From assembly GCA_949547975.1 (NCBI GenBank), contig CATITW010000420.1, forward strand, positions 1 to 5,316: a stretch of DNA of 5,316 nucleotides, read 5' to 3'. The position numbers and the translations under genes are program-made. Below, in pieces: positions 1-5,316 of the stretch. The notes under the pieces were generated by a model. That model was not told the DNA's origin and did not search any database. It saw only the letters and a program-made list of their open reading frames with translations. The DNA is from Cryomorphaceae bacterium. Its GTDB lineage: Bacteria; Bacteroidota; Bacteroidia; Flavobacteriales; Schleiferiaceae. Each line of letters starts with the position of its first letter. The first letter of the stretch is position 1.

Positions 1-299
1 AATTTCGTTTTGATCTCCTCCACCGAAATTTCCAAAAGTTCACTCAGCGCTGTGGTGTCCAAATCTTTCACGAGGTAGGGGCTGACCATCAAATCATAGG
101 TAGGGCTGTTGCCGATGATCAGTTTTCCATTGCGGTCGTACACATACCCACGTGGGGCATAGAGTTTTTCGCTTGCAGTGGCGTTGCGTTCTGCTTTACC
201 GGCATAATCTTCGTTTAAGATTTGCACATAGAACAGACGGACGCACAACAGGAGTGTGGTTGCGATCAGTGCGATATAGAAGATGGAGTTACGCTGCAT
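1..299 (-). CDS. mrdA: Penicillin-binding protein 2 (elongasome transpeptidase), N-terminal fragment
   Basis: This is the first 99 codons of a class B penicillin-binding protein, cut by the left window edge. PBP2 is the DD-transpeptidase that cross-links peptidoglycan made by RodA during side-wall elongation, anchored in the inner membrane with its catalytic part in the periplasm. Visible are one N-terminal membrane anchor (about residues 6-28), a linker, and the class B PBP pedestal signature APRGYVYDRNG at 48-58, followed by N-S-P-x-Y-D-L at 64-70. The SxxK, SxN and KTG catalytic motifs lie outside the window. The ATG at 299 is chosen because it puts the anchor right at the N-terminus; it overlaps the mreD stop by 11 nt. 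Position after mreBCD favours PBP2 over the related division protein PBP3/FtsI, which normally sits in the dcw cluster. No clear Shine-Dalgarno sequence precedes it. Confidence 0.93.
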   Translation of the reverse strand, partial: MQRNSIFYIALIATTLLLCVRLFYVQILNEDYAGKAERNATASEKLYAPRGYVYDRNGKLIIGNSPTYDLMVSPYLVKDLDTTALSELLEISVEEIKTK

Positions 300-792
300 A
301 CCTTTTGGAGAAAAGTAAGTGACCGATGACCAAAAGTAGGGTGGTGAGTAGCGTGGAGATGACGATGCGCAAAGCAAGGTGGCTAAGGTGGGAGAAGCCG
401 TAGTTCTCTAGGGTGAACAGTACGGCGTGGTGGACGAGGATGAGGATGAGGGACTGCGAAAGGAAATTGGCCAAAGGCAGGTGGATAAGGCCTTCGTCAG
501 ATTTTCCATCTTTGAATCCGTACAGCAGGTTTTCTATGCTCGGTTTGAACCATACCAGAACTAAGGTGGCGATCGTGTGTGCTCCGCCGCTGCTCTCTAA
601 GCTGTCCATGATGCTTCCCAATACAAAGGCGTAGAGGAGGTATTTCGTTTTAGAGGTGTTGAACGGCAAGACCAAAATGCCCCACATATAGATGTAGGGA
701 TTTCCATAGGCGGTGAGCGGCAAATCTTGGAGGAATGCGAACTGCAACGCGTAGGCTGCGATGACTACAAGTATATTTTTCAGTTCTTTCAT
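289..792 (-). CDS. mreD: Rod shape-determining protein MreD
   Basis: A 167-residue, very hydrophobic inner-membrane protein between mreC and mrdA. MreD is a multi-spanning elongasome component that partners MreC; its biochemical role is poorly defined. Likely membrane segments lie at about residues 6-22, 33-44, 50-64, 71-86, 108-128 and 139-161. Bacteroidota-type features include NPYIY at 31-35, LPF at 42-44, G-A-H at 70-72 with W-F-K-P at 81-84, and the HH pair at 121-122 followed by LFTLE at 125-129. The start at 792 (MKELKN) is preferred because its ATG shares ATGA with the mreC stop, a 4-nt overlap typical of translational coupling. A longer reading from 855 adds 21 polar, basic residues inside mreC and is unlikely. 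MreD sequences diverge strongly, so the call rests on topology, these short motifs and context. Confidence 0.93.
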   Translation of the reverse strand: MKELKNILVVIAAYALQFAFLQDLPLTAYGNPYIYMWGILVLPFNTSKTKYLLYAFVLGSIMDSLESSGGAHTIATLVLVWFKPSIENLLYGFKDGKSDEGLIHLPLANFLSQSLILILVHHAVLFTLENYGFSHLSHLALRIVISTLLTTLLLVIGHLLFSKRYAA

Positions 793-1577
793 TCGGTTGC
801 CGTGTGTAGCGTGTCGATGGCCTCGGGCTGATAGAAACGACAGACATAGACCCAATTCAAATCTTCAAACTGCGTGCTGAGTTCGACCTCGGCCTTCCAG
901 GTGAGATCTTCCTTATTTTGGCTTACCGAACGCACAGTGCCGGCGAGTGAAGGTGGTGCTACCACAGCGCGCGTGTAACTGTAAACAGAATCTCCGACAG
1001 TAGGTTTGTTTTCACGCTGGATGTCAGTGAGTATTGCTGTACCTGCCGTTCCTTCCCAATGCAGTTCACCGAGTCCTTTTTCCGGAATGCGCGCGCCGAT
1101 CCCGCCTTTGGTGTGGAGTAAAGGAGTCACGTATGCGTAGGAACTGCTGACCTCAGAAACAATGCCGACCCACCCAGAGGGGGCGATGATTCCGGCACCT
1201 TCAGAGATGCCATTTTTGCGGCCTGCGTCGATGATGATGTAGTTGTTGCGTTTTCGGGAGGTGAACTCAATCACCTTGGCAGGGAGGTAGGTGTAGCCGT
1301 CCACTTGGGTGAAGTCTGGATGTGCGTTGCGGTATTGTCCAGCGCGCAGTGCAGCATTCTCTCGAGCCAATTCTTGGTTGATCTCATCGAGGCGCCAGTA
1401 ACTTTTCCATCCGGAGACGGCATCTAAAAATTGGGCAGAGACACCCGTGCCAGCGGCATTGATAACGTGTGAAGCAGCAGGATTCTTCGTGTTGTGACGA
1501 ACCACAGCGATAGCCAGGAGCGCCAGAAACAACAAAAGCGTACGATACTTTGAAAGAAAAAGTACCAATTGCTGCAT
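789..1577 (-). CDS. mreC: Rod shape-determining protein MreC
   Basis: A 262-residue bitopic membrane protein. MreC crosses the inner membrane once, and its periplasmic beta-domains bind and activate PBP2, coupling it to MreB and MreD. Visible are a short cytoplasmic N-terminus, a membrane segment at about 13-26 (TLLLFLALLAIAVV), a probable coiled coil at about 60-80 (EINQELARENAALR at 65-78), and the periplasmic MreC domain from about 98. That domain carries the conserved blocks A-K-V-I at 100-103, NNYIIIDAGRKNGI at 111-124 and GWVGIVSEV at 135-143, then a late G-T-V block typical of the second beta-barrel. The length is normal or slightly short for Bacteroidota. ATG 1577 lies 10 nt after the mreB stop without a strong Shine-Dalgarno site; the TGA stop overlaps the mreD start by 4 nt. 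Confidence 0.97.
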   Translation of the reverse strand: MQQLVLFLSKYRTLLLFLALLAIAVVRHNTKNPAASHVINAAGTGVSAQFLDAVSGWKSYWRLDEINQELARENAALRAGQYRNAHPDFTQVDGYTYLPAKVIEFTSRKRNNYIIIDAGRKNGISEGAGIIAPSGWVGIVSEVSSSYAYVTPLLHTKGGIGARIPEKGLGELHWEGTAGTAILTDIQRENKPTVGDSVYSYTRAVVAPPSLAGTVRSVSQNKEDLTWKAEVELSTQFEDLNWVYVCRFYQPEAIDTLHTATE

Positions 1578-1587
1578 AGCGACTTAT

Positions 1588-2616
1588 TTAGCTTTCAAGA
1601 ATCGTCTTGAAGTGTTCGATGTTTTTAAGTACAATCCCCGTTCCGCGAACTACCGCACGAAGTGGATCTTCCGCAACGTATACAGGAAGGTCTGTTTTCG
1701 CTGAAATACGCTTGTCCAGCCCACGTAGCATAGAACCACCGCCTGCAAGGTAAATTCCCGAATTATAGATGTCCGCTGCCAATTCCGGCGGCGTATTACT
1801 CAACGCTTCCATGACCGCATCCTCTACACGCGTGATACTTTTCTCTAGTGCACGAGCCACCTCACTGTAGGTCACCTGAACCTGTTTCGGTTTACCCGTC
1901 AACAAATCGCGTCCCTGAACAGAGAACGGTTCTGGTTCATCGTCAAGCTCTTCAAGCGCTGCTCCGACCGCAATTTTGATGTTTTCAGCCGTACGCTCTC
2001 CGACAAAAAGATTGTGTTGAGCGCGCATGTACATCGCAATGTCATTTGTAAACACGTCACCGGCCACTTTAATACTCTTGTCACAAACGATACCGCCCAT
2101 TGCAAGTACGGCGATCTCGGTAGTACCGCCACCGATGTCGATGATCATGTTCCCTTTCGGCTCCAACACATTCACCCCGATCCCAACGGCAGCAGCCATA
2201 GGTTCGTGGATGAGGTAAACTTCTTTCGCATTGGCATGTTCTGCGCTGTCCTTTACGGCGCGCTTTTCTACTTCTGTAATTCCAGAAGGAATACAGATGA
2301 CCATGCGAAGGCTGGGCGGGAAAAGACGCTTTTGGAATTCAGGAATGCTTTTGATCAGCTCACGAATCATGTGCTCGGAGGCTTCGAAATCTGCAATAAC
2401 GCCATCCTTAAGCGGACGAACGGTTTTGATGTTTTCGTGCGTTTTACCGTGCATTTGACGCGCTTCCTTACCCACGGCAATCACTTGCCCGGTGCGTCTG
2501 TCCTTAGCGACAATCGATGGTGAATCTACCACCACTTTGTCTTTATATGTGATTAGCGTATTGGCCGTACCGAGGTCAATCGCTATATCTTCTGTCATGA
2601 AACTTAACCAACCCAT
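1588..2616 (-). CDS. mreB: Rod shape-determining protein MreB (bacterial actin)
   Basis: A complete 342-residue actin-family ATPase. MreB forms short antiparallel double filaments on the cytoplasmic face of the inner membrane, which orient the elongasome and maintain rod width. The nucleotide-binding blocks are intact: phosphate-1 AIDLGTANT at 12-20, phosphate-2 DIGGGTTEIAV at 160-170, and adenosine motif GIYLAGGGSML at 287-297. Family signatures GKTHENIKTVRPLKDGVIADF (in 57-77), PSGITEVEKRAV at 110-121 and HEPMAAAVGIG at 137-147 are also present. Two possible membrane contacts are seen: a short hydrophobic N-terminus (MGWLSF) and an L98-F99 pair in a loop comparable to the membrane-inserting loop described for Thermotoga MreB; this comparison is inference. 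The start matches the usual Bacteroidota MreB N-terminus. It begins 19 nt after purH ends, with no separate promoter or Shine-Dalgarno site recognised. Confidence 0.99.
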   Translation of the reverse strand: MGWLSFMTEDIAIDLGTANTLITYKDKVVVDSPSIVAKDRRTGQVIAVGKEARQMHGKTHENIKTVRPLKDGVIADFEASEHMIRELIKSIPEFQKRLFPPSLRMVICIPSGITEVEKRAVKDSAEHANAKEVYLIHEPMAAAVGIGVNVLEPKGNMIIDIGGGTTEIAVLAMGGIVCDKSIKVAGDVFTNDIAMYMRAQHNLFVGERTAENIKIAVGAALEELDDEPEPFSVQGRDLLTGKPKQVQVTYSEVARALEKSITRVEDAVMEALSNTPPELAADIYNSGIYLAGGGSMLRGLDKRISAKTDLPVYVAEDPLRAVVRGTGIVLKNIEHFKTILES

Positions 2617-2635
2617 GCCGTCAAGGTACTAAAAA

Positions 2636-4141
2636 TTAGTGTTTGAAGTGACGGATACCTGTAGTAACCATCGTCATTTTATTTGCATCACAATACGCGA
2701 TGCTTTCCTTGTCGCGGATCGAGCCACCTGGCTGAATGACGCAAGTGATTCCTGCTTGGTCTGCGATCTCCACACAGTCCGGGAAAGGGAAGAAGGCATC
2801 CGATGCCATGGCAGCTCCTGAGAGGTCGAAATCAAAGCGTTTTGCTTTGTCGATCGCCTGGTTAAGAGCGTCCACACGTGAAGTCTGACCTGTGCCAGAT
2901 CCGAGCAACTGTCCACCCTTCGCAAGAACGATGGTGTTACTCTTAGTATGCTTACACACTTTCGCTGCGAAGATCAAATCTTGCACCTGTTCTTCAGTAG
3001 GCGCTAGTGCGGTTACTGTAGTCATGTCGTCAGCCGTTTCCGTCTTCGCGTCTTTCGCTTGAACGAGTGTTCCGTTGAGGACCGTACGCACATTGTAGGC
3101 AGGCACTTCGTAGTCTTTCAAAAGTAGAAGAACACGGTTTTTCTTGGTCTTTAGTATCTCAAGCGCATCTGCATCGTAAGAAGGAGCAATAAGTACCTCG
3201 AAGAACAAGTCATTCATCTTCTCTGCGGTCGCTTTGTCCACCGGACGGTTCGCAGCGATCACACCTCCAAAGGCGCTCACTGGGTCCCCTGCAAGTGCAT
3301 CGTCCCACGCTTGAACTAACGTAGAGCGAGAAGCAAGGCCACAAGCGTTGTTGTGCTTGATGATGGCGATTGTCGTTTCTTCGAACTCACGGATGAGATT
3401 TACCGTAGCGTCTATGTCCAAGAGGTTGTTGTAGCTCAACGCTTTTCCGTGGATTTGCTCCAAAGCATCGTCTAGGTTGCCGAAAAATGCAGCCTCTTGA
3501 TGTGGGTTTTCGCCGTAGCGCAACCCTTGTTTTGTGCGGTTTGATAGTTTGAGGTCGAGCGCGTCTCCTGCGAAGTAGCGGTAAATAGCAGTGTCGTAGT
3601 TGCTGCTTTCATCGAACGCTTCTAGGGCATATCTGCGACGTACCTCGAGTGTTGCACCTTCTTCCGTGCCCAAAACCTCTAAAGCGTCTGCATACTGGTT
3701 CATGTTTGAGATGATCCAGCAGTCTTTAAAGTTCTTTGCAGCGGCGCGAATCAAAGAGATGCCACCAATGTCAATTTTTTCAATAATGTCCTGTTCCGGA
3801 GCCCCAGAAGCCACAGTAGCTTCAAACGGGTATAAATCCACGATTACAAGATCGAAATATGGGATTTCAAACTCACTCATCTGCGCCCCGTCGCTCTCGT
3901 TTTCACGACGTGCCAGAATACCTCCAAATACTTTCGGGTGCAAAGTCTTTACGCGACCTCCTAAGATCGAAGGGTACGATGTTAAGTCCTCTACGCGCTC
4001 GACGTTGATGCCGCGATCCTCGATAAAGGCTTGCGTTCCTCCTGTAGAGTATATAGTGGTGCCCATCTTGTTTAGAGCGTCAACAATAGGTCCAAGACCG
4101 TCTTTGTGAAAAACCGAAATAAGTGCGTTTTGAATGCGCAT
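2636..4141 (-). CDS. purH: Bifunctional AICAR transformylase / IMP cyclohydrolase
   Basis: A 501-residue cytosolic enzyme for the last two steps of de novo purine synthesis: formyl transfer from 10-formyl-tetrahydrofolate to AICAR, then cyclisation of FAICAR to IMP. The N-terminal MGS-fold cyclohydrolase domain (about 1-195) shows STGGT at 32-36, GGRVKTLHPKVFGGIL at 61-76 with the conserved K65, D-L-Y-P-F at 102-106 with Y104, and IDIGG...RAAAKN at 123-137 with D124 and K136. The transformylase domain (about 200-501) shows LRYGENPHQ at 207-215, IKHNNACG at 261-268 with the catalytic pair K262-H263, DPVSAFGG at 286-293, K-S-N at 400-402, SDAFFPFPD at 447-455 and PGGSIRD at 471-477, ending in RHFKH. 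Length is close to the family norm (about 500-530) and no key motif is missing. It is the promoter-proximal gene of the block; ATG 4141 fits the standard N-terminus. Confidence 0.99.
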   Translation of the reverse strand: MRIQNALISVFHKDGLGPIVDALNKMGTTIYSTGGTQAFIEDRGINVERVEDLTSYPSILGGRVKTLHPKVFGGILARRENESDGAQMSEFEIPYFDLVIVDLYPFEATVASGAPEQDIIEKIDIGGISLIRAAAKNFKDCWIISNMNQYADALEVLGTEEGATLEVRRRYALEAFDESSNYDTAIYRYFAGDALDLKLSNRTKQGLRYGENPHQEAAFFGNLDDALEQIHGKALSYNNLLDIDATVNLIREFEETTIAIIKHNNACGLASRSTLVQAWDDALAGDPVSAFGGVIAANRPVDKATAEKMNDLFFEVLIAPSYDADALEILKTKKNRVLLLLKDYEVPAYNVRTVLNGTLVQAKDAKTETADDMTTVTALAPTEEQVQDLIFAAKVCKHTKSNTIVLAKGGQLLGSGTGQTSRVDALNQAIDKAKRFDFDLSGAAMASDAFFPFPDCVEIADQAGITCVIQPGGSIRDKESIAYCDANKMTMVTTGIRHFKH

Positions 4142-4177
4142 GAAGGGAGTGTTTTTGGTGTGCTAAATGATAAGTTG

Positions 4178-4185
4178 CAAAAGTA
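4178..4185 (-). promoter_or_regulatory. Predicted Bacteroidota -7 promoter element for purH-mreBCD-mrdA
   Basis: On the minus strand this reads TACTTTTG, an exact match to the Bacteroidota -7 consensus TAnnTTTG. It would start transcription near 4172 and give a leader of about 30 nt before the purH ATG at 4141. The -33 element is weak: at 19 nt upstream the bases read ATT, and at 23 nt they read TTA, not the ideal TTG. The position, directly upstream of the first gene of a long co-directional block and in the only intergenic region, supports the call. The start site itself is inferred. Confidence 0.65.
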
Positions 4186-4220
4186 GTTATTTCGGTGCCG
4201 TTTAAATGTAATTAATCACC

Positions 4221-4228
4221 TAAATTTG
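4221..4228 (+). promoter_or_regulatory. Predicted Bacteroidota -7 promoter element for the ABC permease
   Basis: TAAATTTG matches TAnnTTTG exactly, 18 nt before the proposed GTG start at 4247. Transcription would begin around 4233-4236, leaving a leader of only about 11-14 nt. Upstream there is no perfect TTG at the usual 19-nt spacing; the nearest candidate is GTTT at 4200-4203 with a 17-nt spacer. The TAnnTTTG motif is short and can occur by chance in AT-rich DNA, so support comes mainly from its position. Confidence 0.55.
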
Positions 4229-4246
4229 AGAGAAACCTCCTGACCC

Positions 4247-5316
4247 GTGATAGTAGTTTTACGCCTCCTCAAAGAAAGTTTAGTTTTTGCGATTATTTCG
4301 CTCACCGTCAATAAGTTAAGGACATTTTTGTCGTTGCTCGGTATCACTATTGGGATTTTTGCCATCATCCTGGTGTACAGCATTGTGGATTCATTAGAGA
4401 AGAACATTCGCGACAGTGTGAGCCAGCTTGGAGATAATGTGGTTTATGTTCAGAAATGGCCTTGGGGCGGTGGTGGAGAGTATGCGTGGTGGAAGTATTT
4501 GAACCGTCCGGTGCCGCTTTCGAAAGAGGCTGATCTGCTTCGTAAAAGGAGCCAATTTGCCCAAAACATTGCTTTTGGTAGCTCTGTAGGCCGTGCTGCC
4601 GTGAAGAGAAACGGGAATGAAGCACAGGGCATTGAGGTACTGGGTGTGACCTATGAATACAATCAGATTTGGGATTTTGAATTGGCCGAAGGGCGCTATT
4701 TTACGGAAACAGAGATGGGCGGTGGAAAGCCGTTCTGTATCGTCGGGGCAAATATTGCCGAGGGTTTGTTTGCTCCAGGTGAGAGTCCGTTGGGTCAAAA
4801 AATCACCATACGCGGCCAAAAGCTGGTCGTGATCGGCGTGTTTGAAAAAGTAGGTGAAAGTTTGGTCGGGCAGAGCTATGACAAGCAGGTCGTTGTGCCG
4901 TTCAAATTTGTTCGGACCGTAGTGAATACCGATCGTAATGACGGGAATATGATTATGGTCAGTGCTAAGCCTGGAGTGGATTTGCGCCAGCTTAAAGACG
5001 AACTTACAGGGATCTTGCGTTCGATCCGGAGATTGCGTCCAGGTGCCGATGACGACTTCTCTTTGAATGATCCATCGCTGATCTCTAACCAGCTCGACAG
5101 TTTGTTCGGCGTGCTAGGTTTGGTGGGCACCGTGATCGGTGGTTTTTCGATCCTCGTGGGCGGGTTTGGTATTGCAAACATCATGTTTGTAAGTGTACGC
5201 GAGCGCACGAATGAGATCGGTATTCAGAAGGCTTTGGGCGCTAAAAACTTTGTTGTTTTGGTCCAATTCCTCACTGAAAGCATTGTGCTCTGTCTAGTGG
5301 GGGGTGCTGCAGGTCT
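4247..5316 (+). CDS. MacB/FtsX-family ABC transporter permease, 3'-truncated by window edge
   Basis: An open frame of 356 codons running off the right edge. It encodes the membrane subunit of a MacB-type ABC system, a family that uses mechanotransmission across the inner membrane to drive export or lipoprotein/envelope processes; the substrate is unknown. Visible in order: cytoplasmic lead with LRLLKES at 5-11 and NKLRTFLSLLGITIG at 22-36, first membrane helix (about 27-47), a MacB_PCD-like extracytoplasmic domain (about 50-280), second helix (about 287-314), then the FtsX cytoplasmic loop VRERTNEIGIQKALGAK at 317-333, and the start of the third helix (about 336-356). A normal member is about 400-415 residues, so roughly 50 are missing. 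GTG 4247 is the best start: an in-frame TGA lies at 4241 and no ATG occurs near the N-terminus. No ATP-binding domain is present in the visible part; a separate ATPase subunit must exist elsewhere. Confidence 0.92.
   Translation, partial: MIVVLRLLKESLVFAIISLTVNKLRTFLSLLGITIGIFAIILVYSIVDSLEKNIRDSVSQLGDNVVYVQKWPWGGGGEYAWWKYLNRPVPLSKEADLLRKRSQFAQNIAFGSSVGRAAVKRNGNEAQGIEVLGVTYEYNQIWDFELAEGRYFTETEMGGGKPFCIVGANIAEGLFAPGESPLGQKITIRGQKLVVIGVFEKVGESLVGQSYDKQVVVPFKFVRTVVNTDRNDGNMIMVSAKPGVDLRQLKDELTGILRSIRRLRPGADDDFSLNDPSLISNQLDSLFGVLGLVGTVIGGFSILVGGFGIANIMFVSVRERTNEIGIQKALGAKNFVVLVQFLTESIVLCLVGGAAG

Larger units (their letters stand above)
4142..4246. promoter_or_regulatory. Divergent intergenic promoter region between purH and the ABC permease
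   Basis: A 105-bp stretch, AT-rich in its centre (about 4179-4230), separating the minus-strand purH block from the plus-strand permease. It holds one -7 type element facing each way, 35 bp apart. I see no tRNA, riboswitch, clear hairpin terminator or convincing operator palindrome in it. It is the only substantial noncoding stretch in the window. Confidence 0.75.

Noticed and set aside
793..855. A 21-residue N-terminal extension of MreD from an upstream ATG at 855.
   Set aside because: It would lie inside mreC, adds a polar basic segment before the first membrane helix, and breaks the neat ATGA junction at 789-792.
2014..2523. A 169-codon plus-strand open frame opposite mreB.
   Set aside because: It is fully antisense to an intact, highly conserved mreB, resembles no protein I know, and is a typical shadow frame.
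2617..2635. The purH-mreB gap as a site for a terminator or a separate mreB promoter.
   Set aside because: It is only 19 bp, has no inverted repeat, and I found no TAnnTTTG match in the minus-strand sequence just upstream of mreB.
3600..4109. A 169-codon plus-strand open frame opposite purH.
   Set aside because: It is antisense to the conserved cyclohydrolase domain; its composition (rich in Ser, Arg, Pro) reflects the codon pattern of purH read backwards.
4201..4227. A possible AT-rich palindrome (TTTAAAT ... CTAAATTT) as an operator.
   Set aside because: Around its centre ATTAAT most arm bases do not pair, so it is no better than expected for AT-rich promoter DNA.
4236..4269. Two AGGAGG Shine-Dalgarno-like hexamers on the minus strand (CCTCCT at 4236-4241 and 4264-4269).
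   Set aside because: No minus-strand start codon lies at a suitable distance from either, and Bacteroidota rarely rely on such sites; probably chance, the second being within permease codons.
4216..5208. Several minus-strand open frames (63-141 codons) opposite the permease.
   Set aside because: They overlap a clear MacB/FtsX coding frame and each other, and show no domain or plausible start context.

Overview
The window looks like a chromosomal segment of a Bacteroidota bacterium, most likely of the Flavobacteriales kind. Three things point there: the gene order (a MacB-type permease divergent from purH, followed by mreB, mreC, mreD and mrdA), which as I recall it recurs in that group; exact matches to the Bacteroidota -7 promoter element TAnnTTTG on both sides of the only intergenic region; and the lack of clear Shine-Dalgarno sequences before the genes. 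Base composition looks nearly balanced, richer in G+C than many flavobacteria. The species cannot be named from this sequence.

Layout. Positions 1-4141 are a tightly packed minus-strand block read right to left: purH (4141-2636), mreB (2616-1588), mreC (1577-789), mreD (792-289) and the first 99 codons of mrdA/PBP2 (299 to the left edge). Gaps or overlaps are 19 nt, 10 nt, -4 nt and -11 nt, with no visible terminator between genes, so they probably form one transcription unit. Positions 4142-4246 hold a 105-bp divergent promoter region. From 4247 to the right edge runs the plus-strand N-terminal and central part of a MacB/FtsX-type ABC transporter permease, cut by the window end.

How the genes work together. 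MreB, MreC, MreD and PBP2 are core parts of the elongasome (Rod complex). MreB filaments on the inner membrane face guide it, MreC and MreD link across the membrane, and PBP2 cross-links new lateral-wall peptidoglycan. PurH carries out the last two steps of de novo IMP synthesis and shares the unit by position rather than by pathway. The permease reads the other way and has no evident functional link.

Novelty. I find no previously undescribed system here: no mobile element, CRISPR array, RNA gene or defence locus. The points most worth a second look are the overlapping -33 zones of the two divergent promoters, the GTG start and very short leader of the permease, its tryptophan-rich extracytoplasmic signature, and the co-location of a purine gene with the cell-shape genes.
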